The translations under genes and the position numbers were made by a program. The notes under the pieces are model-generated. The model searched no databases. It was not told the DNA's origin and saw only the letters and a program-made list of their open reading frames with translations. From Plantactinospora mayteni (GTDB taxonomy: Bacteria > Actinomycetota > Actinomycetes > Mycobacteriales > Micromonosporaceae): a stretch of DNA of 64,000 nucleotides. Numbering within the stretch: position 1 is the first letter of the stretch; each line of letters starts with the position of its first letter. Of the stretch, positions 43,946 through 53,241 are shown piece by piece. The DNA is taken from the NCBI RefSeq assembly GCF_016862935.1, contig NZ_BONX01000001.1, positions 81,010 to 145,009 of the forward strand, given 5' to 3'.

Positions 43946-46082
43946 ACTCGGGCTGGGTACCCGTCGCCGCGAAGGACCAGGAGTCGATCTCGAAAAGATC
44001 CTCACCGGCCGGGCCGTGGTAGCTGAAGTAGACGTCGTGTACGCCGCTGACGCCCTCGAGCTCGGCGGTCACCTCGGCCCACTCGGTGGTCGGCGTGCCG
44101 GCCGGGATGGTGCCGACCACCGGACCCGCGGGATCGTCCAGCCGCACCTCGATCCGGGCGCCTGCGGCCAGCGCGCGCAGCTTCGCCGTCACGCTCCGGG
44201 CACCGGCGTCACCGAAGTCCACGGAGGACAGTCCCGTCCAGTCGCCGTCGTCGACGTCCCGGACCACCAGGTTCGGTGCTTCCGCGCCGAACTGCGCCGA
44301 CCCGCCGTCGACCTTCGCGGTCGCGATGCCCTTGCTCCAGCCGAGGGTCTCCGCCTCGAACACCCGGAACGGGTCGAAGTTCCTGACCTGCTCCACGCCG
44401 GCGTACGTGCCCACGACCTGCTGGATGGTGCCGTCCGGGTTGAAGGTCAGCTCCTGGAGGTGCGGGCTGCGGTACCCCTGGGTGGTGTTTCCGTTGATGC
44501 GCTTGTTCAGCGTCGGCGCGTGGTACGTGAAGTAGAACCTGCCCTCGAACTCGAACACCGACTGGTGGTTGTTGCCACCGGTGCCGGCGCCGAAGAACTG
44601 CGACTGGTTCGGGAACAGCACGCCCGCGTAGGTTTCCTTCGGCCACGACATCGGGTCGTCGGAGATCATGTAGCCGATCTGACCGGCGCCGGGATAGCCG
44701 GGGAGCGGCGTCTGGTTGCCGCCGAAGTCGTTCCCGCCGAAGTGCGAGGAGTACGAGAAGTAGTACCTGCCCTCGCGCTTGAAGACGTGGCCCGCCTCGA
44801 AGGCGACCGGGGCGTCGACCACCACGGCCGATCCCTCGGTGGAGACCATGTCGTCGCCGAGTGCGATCGCCCGGAGGTTCTTCGGGTTGTTGAAGCGCTC
44901 GGCCGGCGGCATGCTCGTCGACGCCGGACCGCCCCCGAAGTAGAGATATTCCTCGCCGTCGTCGTCCACCAGCGGAGCGGGGTCGAACTTCCACGCGACA
45001 TCCTCGGCACCGGGAGTGCCACCGTTGATCAGGGTGCTGGTGCGCTCGCTGACCCACGGGCCGAGCGGCGACCCACCCGTGATCACGTTGCTCGAACCGC
45101 CGCCGTTGGCGTAGTACAGGAAGAACTTCTCCTCCCCGGCCACGACCTGCCTGGCCATGCCAGGCGCCCAGGAGTTGTTGGTGAACGGTGCCACGCCGTT
45201 CGGTCCAGCGACCTGGACCTCGCCGTGGTCCGTCCAGTTCACGAGGTCCTCGGAGGAGATCACCGTGATCCGGTTGATGTCGCCGTAGTTGATCTGTGGC
45301 GAGATGCCGGTGACCGGGTCGGGTGCATAACCCTGGGTGTCGTTGGTCAGGTACATGTAGACCCGGCCGTCGTGCACGAAGCCGAACCCGTCGGCGCCGA
45401 ACTTGTGCCCGATCAGGGGGTTGTGCTCTCCGGGCAGCTTACCGACGACCTCGATGGTCTTCGATGGTGCCGGAGGCGGCGGAGCGCCGGTCACCGACAC
45501 GTCGTCGAGCGTGAAGTCCATCAGGTGGAGGTTCGGTTCCGAGGACGGGGTGCTCGTCCACGGCGTCTCGAAGAAGAGGCGTGCCGTCGACACACCCTGT
45601 CCGGCCGGGATCGTGAACGTGCCGCTGAACTGCGCCCACTGGCCGCGCGTCGCCACCGTGCTCACCAGGTTGGTGTAGGTGCCACCGCCGTAGTGCATGG
45701 TGGCGAAGAACTGCTTCGTCCCGGGCGAGTTCGGGTTCTCGTACTTGATCCGGGCGCTGAGGGTGTACGTCTGTCCTGCCTGCACCTTGCCGCTGAGGTC
45801 CTGCATCGGGCCGGATCCGGTCGTCGTCCGGTTGGTGACGAGTGCCGCGCCCGCACCGGAGTGGGCGTCCGTCGTGGTCGAGAGGGTGGCGCTGTCGTTG
45901 GCGTTGCCGTTGTTGACGAACCAGTTGGCGAGACCGTCTTCGAACCCGCCGTTCAGGATGAGATTCTGTTCGGCGGCCTGGACGGGCACCGGCGTGGCAA
46001 CCGGTGCGGCGGCCAGCACGACGCCGACGGTGGCGATAGCGGCGAACCGTCGCCGCGTCGCCGTTCGCAAGCGCTGTTTCAA
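43656..46082 (-). CDS. Secreted GH43 arabinoxylan arabinofuranohydrolase-type enzyme with CBM4_9 and CBM6
   Basis: An 808-residue secreted enzyme. It has a signal peptide (cleavage near PVQAAEQ), an N-terminal CBM4_9-like domain (about 38-195) and a GH43 five-bladed propeller (about 210-530). Catalytic residues appear as HKFGADGFGF (base), WKFDPAPLVDDDG (pKa modulator) and FEAGHVFKREGRYYF (acid). A CBM6-like domain and a 95-residue C-terminal module follow. The propeller phrasing (NRITVISSEDLVNWTDHG) resembles the XynD/AXH arabinoxylan debranching branch. TTG 46082 was chosen for its GGAGGG site at spacing six. It probably releases arabinose from arabinoxylan outside the cell. Confidence 0.85.
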   Translation of the reverse strand: MKQRLRTATRRRFAAIATVGVVLAAAPVATPVPVQAAEQNLILNGGFEDGLANWFVNNGNANDSATLSTTTDAHSGAGAALVTNRTTTGSGPMQDLSGKVQAGQTYTLSARIKYENPNSPGTKQFFATMHYGGGTYTNLVSTVATRGQWAQFSGTFTIPAGQGVSTARLFFETPWTSTPSSEPNLHLMDFTLDDVSVTGAPPPPAPSKTIEVVGKLPGEHNPLIGHKFGADGFGFVHDGRVYMYLTNDTQGYAPDPVTGISPQINYGDINRITVISSEDLVNWTDHGEVQVAGPNGVAPFTNNSWAPGMARQVVAGEEKFFLYYANGGGSSNVITGGSPLGPWVSERTSTLINGGTPGAEDVAWKFDPAPLVDDDGEEYLYFGGGPASTSMPPAERFNNPKNLRAIALGDDMVSTEGSAVVVDAPVAFEAGHVFKREGRYYFSYSSHFGGNDFGGNQTPLPGYPGAGQIGYMISDDPMSWPKETYAGVLFPNQSQFFGAGTGGNNHQSVFEFEGRFYFTYHAPTLNKRINGNTTQGYRSPHLQELTFNPDGTIQQVVGTYAGVEQVRNFDPFRVFEAETLGWSKGIATAKVDGGSAQFGAEAPNLVVRDVDDGDWTGLSSVDFGDAGARSVTAKLRALAAGARIEVRLDDPAGPVVGTIPAGTPTTEWAEVTAELEGVSGVHDVYFSYHGPAGEDLFEIDSWSFAATGTQPELPVTATVQARCLAGKAYVAVQARNDHDAPVDIALETAYGTRSFPDVAPDANAYQAFGTRATSVAAGSATVRVTGSVDGEDVTTVRTVAHPGVDCTG

Positions 46083-46125
46083 GTGACACCCTCCTTGATC
46101 TCTGACTGGCAACTGGAGTCTCAGT

Positions 46126-46156
46126 CGTCCCGGCCGGTTGGGGGCGGGCCGGGACG
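46126..46156. terminator. Strong hairpin between the two GH43 genes
   Basis: Perfect 10-bp arms CGTCCCGGCC (46126-46135) and GGCCGGGACG (46147-46156) enclose an 11-base loop. It lies about 100 bp after the upstream GH43 gene and 44 bp before the start of the downstream one. It may end or attenuate the first transcript, although no U-run follows. Confidence 0.5.
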
Positions 46157-46255
46157 GAGGCGGACCACTCGGAGCGGCGTGGGGCGGAGTCGGGGCGCGG
46201 CCGTCCCGCGAGGCCGTGACCGGAGCCGGCCGGAACGGTCCACGGTGGCGGCCGG

Positions 46256-46545
46256 TTATCCGGCGCAGTCGATGCCGGGATGTTCTCCGGTCCGTACGGT
46301 CGTCACGTCCTCGCCCTCGATGCTCCCGGTGACCCGAACGGTCGCCGACCCGGCCTCGACCGAGGTCGCCCGGGTACCGAAGGACTGGTAGGCGCTCGCG
46401 CCCGGCGCGACGCCCTCGAACGACCGCACGCCGTACCCGGTCTCCAGCACGATGTCCACCGGCGTGTCGTGGTCGTTGCGCGCCTGCACGGCCACGTACG
46501 CCCGACCGGCGAGACACCGCGCCTGCACGGTCACCGTGACGGGCA
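46256..46545 (-). repeat. C-terminal module duplicated with 43656-43945
   Basis: Partner of the repeat at the end of the downstream GH43 gene. Cysteine pairs near the start and end of the module (QARCLAG and DCAG) are conserved in both copies and may form a disulfide. Confidence 0.85.
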
Positions 46546-49363
46546 ACCCGGCAGCGGCCCTGAGCATGCCGAGCCGGGCCAGCTCGTAGCTGAGTGCCCG
46601 CTCCGGCGCGTCGATCTGGTTCTGGGTGCCGAAGTCACCGGCGCGTGCCGTCTTCGCGGCGGCGAGGGCGGTCTGCATCGCGGTCCAGGCGTCCGCTGGG
46701 TAGTCGGCCTCGCGGAGCGTCTCCGCGTGCGCTACGGCCGCGTCGAGTTCGCTGCTGTCCAGCTCCTGGCCCTGCGCGGTCAGGATGTCGCTAAGCAGGT
46801 AGTAGTCGAAGTCGACCCGCCCGCCCGTCGCCAACGTCGCGTAGTTGAACAGGCCGACCCGGTGTCCCATGAAGTGCGCGAGGCTGCCGTCCAGGGTCTG
46901 GGGGCCGACGCGACCGCCCAACTGGCGCCACGTCAGCCCGTCGAGGCTGTAGTGGAACGTCGTCCAGAGCTGGCCCGTCGGTGACGCGAAGTCGAGATCC
47001 GCCTTCACGTACACCTCGGTCGCGTCCCCCAACGGCACCGTCGTACCCGGCAGGAAGTTCTCGATCGTCGCCTGGTCGAGGTCGACCGCGAAGGGCTGCC
47101 CTCGGTTGACGACGCCCAGCGTGAACGTGTCCCCGGCGCGCTTGACCGCGACGTACGAGAATCCGCGGTTGTAGGCGGCCAGGCCGGCGACGTCGCCGTT
47201 CTTCATGCCAGCGATGTCCATCTTGGTCTCGACCGACTGCCGGGGTCCGAAGGTACGCTGCGACAGGGTGTTCCTGGCCTCCTCGAACCATGTCAGCTCG
47301 GACCGGTTGGACAGTTTCGTATAGATGTACTGGCCGGTGACGACCTTGCCGGTGGTCAGCCGTAGCCAGCCGTCGCGGTCGGTGAGCGACCAGTACCGAT
47401 TGTCGGGCGCGTGGTTCCACTGCCACGCCATGTCCAGCCGCGACCCGTTGGAGACGATCTCCTCTGCGGCCGGCTGCTCGGCCGTCACCGGCTGCCCGAT
47501 GATCGAGACCTCGTCGATCAGGTACTCGACGCTCGACGACGACGGTTGCGGATCCGCCCACGGGGTCTCCACCGCGAACGTGAAACTGTCGAGGTTTGCC
47601 GTCGCCGGGACGGTGTACTGGCCCGACACCGTCGTCCACTGCCCCACCGGCACGTTTCCGGACGCCATCACCTGCACGCCGGAGCCCCAGTCGGCGGCGA
47701 GGTTGAACCGCACACTGCTCGGCCCTGACGTGTATTTGAGCTTCGCCGACACGGTGTAGGTCACGCCGTGCTGCATCTTCCCGTTCACGAGTTGGTTCGG
47801 GCCGGAGCCGTTGACCGTGCGGTCGCCCACCCTCAACGCGGCCGAGCCGGCGGCCGGGTCGACCTCGTCCAAGCCGAGCGCCGCACCGAACTGCGCACCC
47901 CACGGGTCGACCGCTCCGGACTCGAAACCAGGGTTGGCCAGCAACTCGACACCGATGAGCGACTCGTCGACGTCCGGCGGCTCCGGGATCGCCCACTCCT
48001 CCTCCAGGTACGCCTTGTGCGGCGCGTCGTTGGAGAAGTCGTCCGAGACGACGACGCTCCGCTGACGCTCGACGGGTTCCTCCGCCGGGCGCAGCTCGAT
48101 CGGCTTGTCGAACAGTCCGTTCACCGGCACCACCCCGTTGTCGCCGAACGTCGGCCACCCGTCCTGCCACCTGGCGGGAATGAGTGCCGGGATACGTCCG
48201 ACCGGGAACGTGTCGCGGAAGAACATGCCGTACCAGTCGGTCCCGCCGCCCTCGCCCGAGATCGGCACGAGGCTGCCCTGCGCGAACCCGTTCGAGTTGA
48301 GCACCCCGCGCGCCTCGTAGGTGTTCACGCCCCCCGCCGACGTGTAGCGGCCGAGCAGGTCCGGCGAGCGGAACATGACCACCTGACGGCCCTGCCCGGA
48401 CGGCCAGGTGATGATGACCGCGTAGTAGTAGCCGTCGATGTGGTAGAACTGCGCGCCCTCGAACAGCCCGCCGATGAACGGCTGGCCCGCGTAGTCGGCC
48501 GCCGTGAAGATGTTCCGGTAGTCCTGCTCGATGGCGGTCAGGTCGGCGTTGAGGCGCACAGCGCTCGTGCCGCCCGAACCGTAGAAGACGTACGGCGTTC
48601 CGTCGACGTCGAAGAAGAGTGACGGGTCATGGAGACCGCGCCCCAGGGCGGTGCGCCGCCACGCGCCATCCTCGATGTCGTCCGTGCGGTAGATGTACGC
48701 GCCGCCGAGGTTGTTGGTGTTGAACGCCACGTAGAACACGCCGTTGTGATAGCGCAGCGAAGATGCCCACTGGCCCTGGCCGTACGAGTTCTGGCCGTTG
48801 CGCAGCGAGAAGGAGTCTCCGATGCTCGCCCGATCGAACACGTAGTTGACGATCGACCAGTTGACGAGATCGTAGGACTTCATGATCGGCGCACCCGGAC
48901 TCAGGTGCATCGTCGTGCTGATCATGTAGTAGATGTCCCGACCCTCGTCGTTCTCGGCTGCCGGGACCCGCTCCACACTGATGTCCGGAACGTCGGAGCG
49001 AAGCAGCGGAACCGAATACCTGCCGTCGCCGGTGTCGGTCGACGTGTAGCCCGGCTTGGGCGACCAGGAGGCGCCGGCGTTCGCCTGGCCACCGACGGAG
49101 AGGAGACCGGTGCACAGCAGCACGCCCACCATGGCCAGCGAGAGGCCGCGCCGGCCCGAGCCGCCGGGCAGCACCGTCGCTCCCACCCGTTGTAGTGCCA
49201 CGGCGAGTTTCAGGAACCCGGTGCCGACGACCGACCCGGGCAGTCGCCGTGGTCGGGCCTCGACCCGGCCCCGGGCACGCTCGTCCACCCTTGCCACGCC
49301 GGCCGGCGACGACCCGCCGGTCATCGGCGTCAGCACCCGCAGCACAGCCGCACGGATCCGCAT
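46256..49363 (-). CDS. Secreted GH43 beta-xylosidase/arabinofuranosidase-type multidomain enzyme
   Basis: A 1035-residue enzyme. After about 60 basic residues comes a hydrophobic export segment (LSLAMVGVLLCTGLLSVGG, cleavage after ANA). The GH43 propeller shows DVPDISVERV (base), GLHDPSLFFDVDG and GLFEGAQFYHIDGYYY (acid). A CBM4_9-like module is inserted between DDFSNDAP and MAWQWNHAPDNRYW, which normally form one continuous start of the XynB-type C-terminal sandwich. A FIVAR-like helical repeat and the duplicated C-terminal module follow. ATG 49363 has AGGAG four bases upstream; a later start at the signal peptide is possible. Likely extracellular xylan or arabinan side-chain hydrolysis. Confidence 0.84.
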   Translation of the reverse strand: MRIRAAVLRVLTPMTGGSSPAGVARVDERARGRVEARPRRLPGSVVGTGFLKLAVALQRVGATVLPGGSGRRGLSLAMVGVLLCTGLLSVGGQANAGASWSPKPGYTSTDTGDGRYSVPLLRSDVPDISVERVPAAENDEGRDIYYMISTTMHLSPGAPIMKSYDLVNWSIVNYVFDRASIGDSFSLRNGQNSYGQGQWASSLRYHNGVFYVAFNTNNLGGAYIYRTDDIEDGAWRRTALGRGLHDPSLFFDVDGTPYVFYGSGGTSAVRLNADLTAIEQDYRNIFTAADYAGQPFIGGLFEGAQFYHIDGYYYAVIITWPSGQGRQVVMFRSPDLLGRYTSAGGVNTYEARGVLNSNGFAQGSLVPISGEGGGTDWYGMFFRDTFPVGRIPALIPARWQDGWPTFGDNGVVPVNGLFDKPIELRPAEEPVERQRSVVVSDDFSNDAPHKAYLEEEWAIPEPPDVDESLIGVELLANPGFESGAVDPWGAQFGAALGLDEVDPAAGSAALRVGDRTVNGSGPNQLVNGKMQHGVTYTVSAKLKYTSGPSSVRFNLAADWGSGVQVMASGNVPVGQWTTVSGQYTVPATANLDSFTFAVETPWADPQPSSSSVEYLIDEVSIIGQPVTAEQPAAEEIVSNGSRLDMAWQWNHAPDNRYWSLTDRDGWLRLTTGKVVTGQYIYTKLSNRSELTWFEEARNTLSQRTFGPRQSVETKMDIAGMKNGDVAGLAAYNRGFSYVAVKRAGDTFTLGVVNRGQPFAVDLDQATIENFLPGTTVPLGDATEVYVKADLDFASPTGQLWTTFHYSLDGLTWRQLGGRVGPQTLDGSLAHFMGHRVGLFNYATLATGGRVDFDYYLLSDILTAQGQELDSSELDAAVAHAETLREADYPADAWTAMQTALAAAKTARAGDFGTQNQIDAPERALSYELARLGMLRAAAGLPVTVTVQARCLAGRAYVAVQARNDHDTPVDIVLETGYGVRSFEGVAPGASAYQSFGTRATSVEAGSATVRVTGSIEGEDVTTVRTGEHPGIDCAG

Positions 49364-49394
49364 CCCACTCCTAACGATCACCGAACACCCGGCC

Positions 49395-49410
49395 ATGTGA
49401 ACGCTAACAT
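49395..49410. promoter_or_regulatory. LacI-type operator candidate upstream of GH43 genes
   Basis: ATGTGAACGCTAACAT is an imperfect 16-bp palindrome (12 of 16 positions symmetric) that reads ATGTTAGCGTTCACAT on the coding strand. It resembles TGTTAGCGCTAACA-type LacI-family sites found before actinobacterial glycosidase genes. It sits 32 bp before the GH43 start, where a -10 element is expected. No LacI gene is in the window. Confidence 0.5.
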
Positions 49411-49989
49411 CGGTAGCCCCCGACATCCCAACCCCATAGGCGGGAAGGGGAGGAGCGCTGATACCGGTGCAGGGAAGATTGCCAGATTGTTTCGTCGCCT
49501 TCAAGAGGTGCGCGGCCGAAACATGACCAACACAGCGTCTGCGCCGGGCGCGGACTCTCCACGATCCCGGTTCATAACACTTTTCCGCTGACCATCACGA
49601 AGCGAAGAAAGAGAAACATCACAGCAACTTTTTGTCACGAGAGCCGGTGACACGCGGTCGTGGACCGCCCCACTTCACCGACCGGCCCTGCGCAACTCCA
49701 CCCGACGGCTGGCTTGCCCACGGACGAGGGCCGGGCGGGGCGGAGCCGTTTCGACGACAGCCACTGCCCCAGCGGACGGTCAACCCGGCGACGGGAGCGG
49801 TGCGAGTCGAGCACGATTCGCCGTTCTCCCGTACGCGACGGAAAGGAGACGGTTGGCACGGCCCGGTGACCCTCGGCAGGCCGCGCAACACGCGTATTCG
49901 ACTCGCCGAGATTTCACCTTGCGTTTCATGGCACAGCAGAGCATGTTACCGATCACATCGATATTCGTCCATCGATGCACTTCCCGGTG
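49411..49989. other. Long intergenic region without a convincing gene
   Basis: No frame here has a ribosome site plus recognisable protein features. A patch at about 49570-49640 is unusually A/T-rich for the window and could hold promoter or regulatory DNA. An inverted repeat CATCGAT-N8-ATCGATG lies at 49956-49977, just beyond the stop of the livM gene, and may be a terminator or a binding site. Confidence 0.5.
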
Positions 49990-50958
49990 TCACACCGCGC
50001 CGCTCGACGCCCTCCGCGTCAACCGGGCGCGTACCGCCGGCACGATGCCGTGCGGCAGGAAGATCACGACCAGCACGAGCAGGACCGCGTAGACGGCGTA
50101 GGACAGCACGCTCGGCGCGTAGCCGGGCATGCCGGGCTGGGTGCCGAGGGTGTTGAGCACCTGGACGAGCAGAATGATCGCGGTGGCACCGACGAGGGCG
50201 CCCCACAGGGTGCCGAGCCCGCCGACGACGGCCATCACCACGTACTCGATGGAGAGCAGCACCGGGAACGAGCCCGGCGCGAGATAGCCGAGATAGAAGG
50301 CGTAGATGCCGCCAGCCAGACCGGCGAACGCGGCGGACAGCGCGAAGACGGCGAGCCGGTAGCGCCCCACCGGCACGCCGCTGGCCGCCGCGGCGGTCTC
50401 GCCGCTGGCCAGTGCCCGCAGGCCACGGCCGGGCCGGGAGGCGACGATGTTGCGGGCCACCAGCAGGGTGAGCACGACGGCGGCCCAGACCAGGTAGGCG
50501 TAGGAGATGTCGTCGGCGAACTCGTAGCCGCCGACCGACAGCCGTGGGATGCCCTGAAGGCCGATGGCACCGCCGGCCCAGTCCGCCCGGGCGACCAGGG
50601 ACAGCAGGATCAGCTGCATGGCGAGGGTGGCGAAGGCGAGGTGGTGACCCCGCAGCCGCAGCAGCGGTATCCCCACGACGACCGCGAACGCGGCGGAGAC
50701 CAGTGGCGCGGCGAGCAGGCCGAGCACCGGTGGCAGGCTGTGCACGCTGAGCAGGCCGGCCGTGTAGCCGCCGATCGCGTAGAAGGACGCCTGCCCGAGG
50801 GAGACCTGGCCGGCGTACCCCATCAGCAACGACAGCCCGACCGTGACCATCACGGCGAGGCCGAGCAGGATGTAGACGGTCAGGTGGCTGCCGGAGAGCA
50901 GCGGTGGCAGGGCGAGCGTGCCCACTCCCACCGCCACCGCCGGCGCCCGCCGCGCCAT
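49990..50958 (-). CDS. livM: Branched-chain-amino-acid-type ABC importer permease LivM
   Basis: A 322-residue permease with eight to ten hydrophobic segments. LivM landmarks are LMGYAGQVSLGQASFYAIGGY, the cytoplasmic SRPGRGLRALASGETAAAASGV and YVVMAVVGGLGTLWGALVGA. Its start shares one base with the livH stop (TGATG). It is last in a five-gene minus-strand operon. The Liv family also imports aromatic acids, which would suit the adjacent CoA-ligase operon. Confidence 0.92.
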   Translation of the reverse strand: MARRAPAVAVGVGTLALPPLLSGSHLTVYILLGLAVMVTVGLSLLMGYAGQVSLGQASFYAIGGYTAGLLSVHSLPPVLGLLAAPLVSAAFAVVVGIPLLRLRGHHLAFATLAMQLILLSLVARADWAGGAIGLQGIPRLSVGGYEFADDISYAYLVWAAVVLTLLVARNIVASRPGRGLRALASGETAAAASGVPVGRYRLAVFALSAAFAGLAGGIYAFYLGYLAPGSFPVLLSIEYVVMAVVGGLGTLWGALVGATAIILLVQVLNTLGTQPGMPGYAPSVLSYAVYAVLLVLVVIFLPHGIVPAVRARLTRRASSGAV

Positions 50959-51818
50959 CAGGCCGGCTCCTGCTCGGCCGCCGGCGCCCGCGCGGCTTGC
51001 CTCATCATCACGGCGAGCAGCAGCACCAGCGCCACCTCCATCTGGTACGCGGCGTTGCCGTAACCGGCGACGAAGGACTGGGCCACACCCAGCAGCAGTC
51101 CACCGACGAGGGTGTGCAACGGCCGCATGAGCCCGCCGAAGACGGCGGCGGCGAAGCCGCCGACGATCAGCGTGACGTCGTAGTCGAAGGTGACGAGCTG
51201 GATCGGCGTGACGAGCACTCCGGCGAGCCCGCCGAGCGCACCGCCGATGCCGAAGGACAGCAGCCCCATTCGGACGATGTCGATGCCGACGACTCTCGCG
51301 GCGTACGGGTTGGAAGCGCAGGCCGACAGCGCCCGGCCGATGTCGGTGCGCGCGAACAGCGCGGCCGTGCCGGCGAAGACGACGGCCGTCGCGCCGATGA
51401 TGAGCAGGTAATGCGCCTGGAAGCGGACGCCACCGAACTCGACCGCACCGGGCACACCGGCGAACGACCGAGGCTGGTCACCCCAGATCAGCACCTCGAC
51501 CGCGTATGCGAAGACGGCCAGCCCGAGCGTGATGATCAGTGACGCGCCGGGCGGCGTACCCGGCCTGCCGATCGCGACCAGCCCGACGAGCAGCCCGGCA
51601 CCGGCACCGACCGCCACGGCGGACGCCTCGGCCAGGCCGTGCGGAAGCCCGCTGGCCAGCAGTGTCGACGCGGTCATCGCGGCGATCACCGCGAACGAGC
51701 CCTGGGCGAAGTTGACCACCCGGGTGACTCGGTGGACGACGACGAGACCGCTGCCGACGAGCGCGAACACGCATCCGCTGCCGACGCCGGTGATCAGGTA
51801 CTGGAGGAACTCCCTCAC
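50958..51818 (-). CDS. livH: Branched-chain-amino-acid-type ABC importer permease LivH
   Basis: A 286-residue permease with the LivH opening QYLITGVGSGCVFALVGSGL and VVNFAQGSFAVIAAM, and VGGFAAAVFGGLMRPLHTLVGGLLLG near the C-terminus. GTG 51818 overlaps the livF stop (GTGA). It should form the membrane channel together with LivM. Confidence 0.92.
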   Translation of the reverse strand: MREFLQYLITGVGSGCVFALVGSGLVVVHRVTRVVNFAQGSFAVIAAMTASTLLASGLPHGLAEASAVAVGAGAGLLVGLVAIGRPGTPPGASLIITLGLAVFAYAVEVLIWGDQPRSFAGVPGAVEFGGVRFQAHYLLIIGATAVVFAGTAALFARTDIGRALSACASNPYAARVVGIDIVRMGLLSFGIGGALGGLAGVLVTPIQLVTFDYDVTLIVGGFAAAVFGGLMRPLHTLVGGLLLGVAQSFVAGYGNAAYQMEVALVLLLAVMMRQAARAPAAEQEPA

Positions 51819-52471
51819 CCGGCCACTCCCAGATAGGCGTCGGCCACCCGTGGGCTGGCGGCCAGTTCCGCCGCGGTCCCGGCGGCGACGACCCGGCCCG
51901 CCTCCAGCACGTATCCCCGACTGCACAGGTCGAGGGCGAGTCGGGCGTTCTGCTCGATGAGGAGCACGGCGAGACCGTGATCGGCGTTCAGCTCCCGCAG
52001 GTGCCGCACCAGGTCGGCGACGACGAGCGGGGCGAGGCCGAGGGAGAGCTCGTCGACCGCCAGTACCTCCGGCCGGGCCATCAGCGCCCGACCGACGGCC
52101 ACCATCTGCTGTTCCCCGCCGGAGAGCCGACCGGCGCGGCGTCGACGCAGCGGGGTCAGGCCGGGCAGGATCTCGTAGATCGGGCCGGTGTCGCGGTTGC
52201 GGATACGCCAGCCGCCGAGCCGGAGGTTGTCGTCGACGGTCAGGTCGGGAAAGACCTGGCGTCCCTCCGGCACATGGGCCAGCCGGCCGGAGATCGACAC
52301 CGTGCCACCGGCCGGTCGCTGGATCCCGGAGAGCGTGTTGACCAGTGTGGACTTTCCCGCGCCGTTCGGCCCGATCAGCGCCACCATCTCCCCCTCCGCC
52401 ACGGTGAGGTTGACCGCGTGTAGCGCGACAGCGACGCCGTACCGGACGGTGAGGTCGACAACGTCGATCAC
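51815..52471 (-). CDS. livF: Liv-type ABC importer ATPase LivF
   Basis: A 218-residue ATPase, a little shorter than the usual 233-240 residues. Walker A is GPNGAGKST, the Q-loop region is VPEGRQVFPDLTV, the signature is LSGGEQQMVAVGRA, Walker B is VLAVDELSLGLAP and the H-loop position holds glutamine-rich LLIEQNARLAL, all typical of LivF. The GTG start overlaps the livG stop. Confidence 0.93.
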   Translation of the reverse strand: MIDVVDLTVRYGVAVALHAVNLTVAEGEMVALIGPNGAGKSTLVNTLSGIQRPAGGTVSISGRLAHVPEGRQVFPDLTVDDNLRLGGWRIRNRDTGPIYEILPGLTPLRRRRAGRLSGGEQQMVAVGRALMARPEVLAVDELSLGLAPLVVADLVRHLRELNADHGLAVLLIEQNARLALDLCSRGYVLEAGRVVAAGTAAELAASPRVADAYLGVAG

Positions 52472-53241
52472 GCGTGCACCCCTGTCCCGAGGTACGCGGC
52501 GACGACCGCCGGATCGGCCCGGACCGTGGCCGGGGTGCCCTCGGCGATCACCCGGCCGAGGTCGAGCACGGTGACCCGGTCGGCCAGCCGGGTCACGAAC
52601 GCGACGTCGTGCTCGATGACCACCATCGTCAGGCCGCTCGTCTTCAGCTCCTCGAAGAGTCGGGCCAGTGCGTCCCGCTCAGCCGCGCGCAGGCCGGCCG
52701 CGGGCTCGTCGAGCAGGAGCAGGCGGGGTCGGCCGCAGAGCGCGCGGGCCACCTGGAGTGCGCGCTGCTGCCCCAGCGGCAGCGACTCCGCCGGCCGGTC
52801 GGCCCAGCCCGCGAGGCCGACCCGGGCCAACGCCTCCCGGGCGCTCTGGCGGATCTCCCGCTCCTCCCGGCGGTGCACCGGCAGTCGGAACACGGCGCCG
52901 GCAAAGCCTCCTCCGGTGACGGCGTGCGCGCCGACCATCGCGTTCTCCAGCGCCGTCATGCCGCGGAAGATCCGGGCGCCCTGGAAGACGACACCGATCC
53001 CGAGCCGGGCCCGACGGTGGGCCGGCAGCCGGTCCACCCGCGTGCCGGCGAGCACGATCGCGCCGGTACGCACCGCCAACTGGCCGCCGACCAGGTTGAA
53101 CAGGGTGGACTTGCCGGCGCCGTTCGGCCCGATGACGGCCCGCAGTTCTCCGTACGCGACGTCGATGTCGACCTCCCGCACGGCGTACACCCCGCCGAAG
53201 GCGTGCGACACACCGTCGACCCGCAGCAGCGGCTCGGTCAC
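52468..53241 (-). CDS. livG: Liv-type ABC importer ATPase LivG
   Basis: A 257-residue ATPase with Walker A GPNGAGKST, LGIGVVFQGARIFRGMTALEN (LivG-type Q-loop; FQ-x-x-RIF), a degenerate signature around AESLPLGQQRALQVARAL (LPLGQQ) as in many LivG proteins, Walker B LLLLDEPAAGL and H-loop VVIEHDVAFV. The GTG start overlaps the livK stop. Confidence 0.93.
   Translation of the reverse strand: MTEPLLRVDGVSHAFGGVYAVREVDIDVAYGELRAVIGPNGAGKSTLFNLVGGQLAVRTGAIVLAGTRVDRLPAHRRARLGIGVVFQGARIFRGMTALENAMVGAHAVTGGGFAGAVFRLPVHRREEREIRQSAREALARVGLAGWADRPAESLPLGQQRALQVARALCGRPRLLLLDEPAAGLRAAERDALARLFEELKTSGLTMVVIEHDVAFVTRLADRVTVLDLGRVIAEGTPATVRADPAVVAAYLGTGVHA

Noticed and set aside
43647..46391. A 914-codon plus-strand frame opposite the first GH43 gene.
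   Set aside because: Antisense shadow of a gene with signal peptide, GH43 catalytic residues and CBM domains; its own product lacks any domain or ribosome site.
49397..49591. A 64-codon plus-strand frame in the long gap before livM.
   Set aside because: No ribosome site and no family resemblance; it overlaps the presumed operator and promoter of the GH43 gene.
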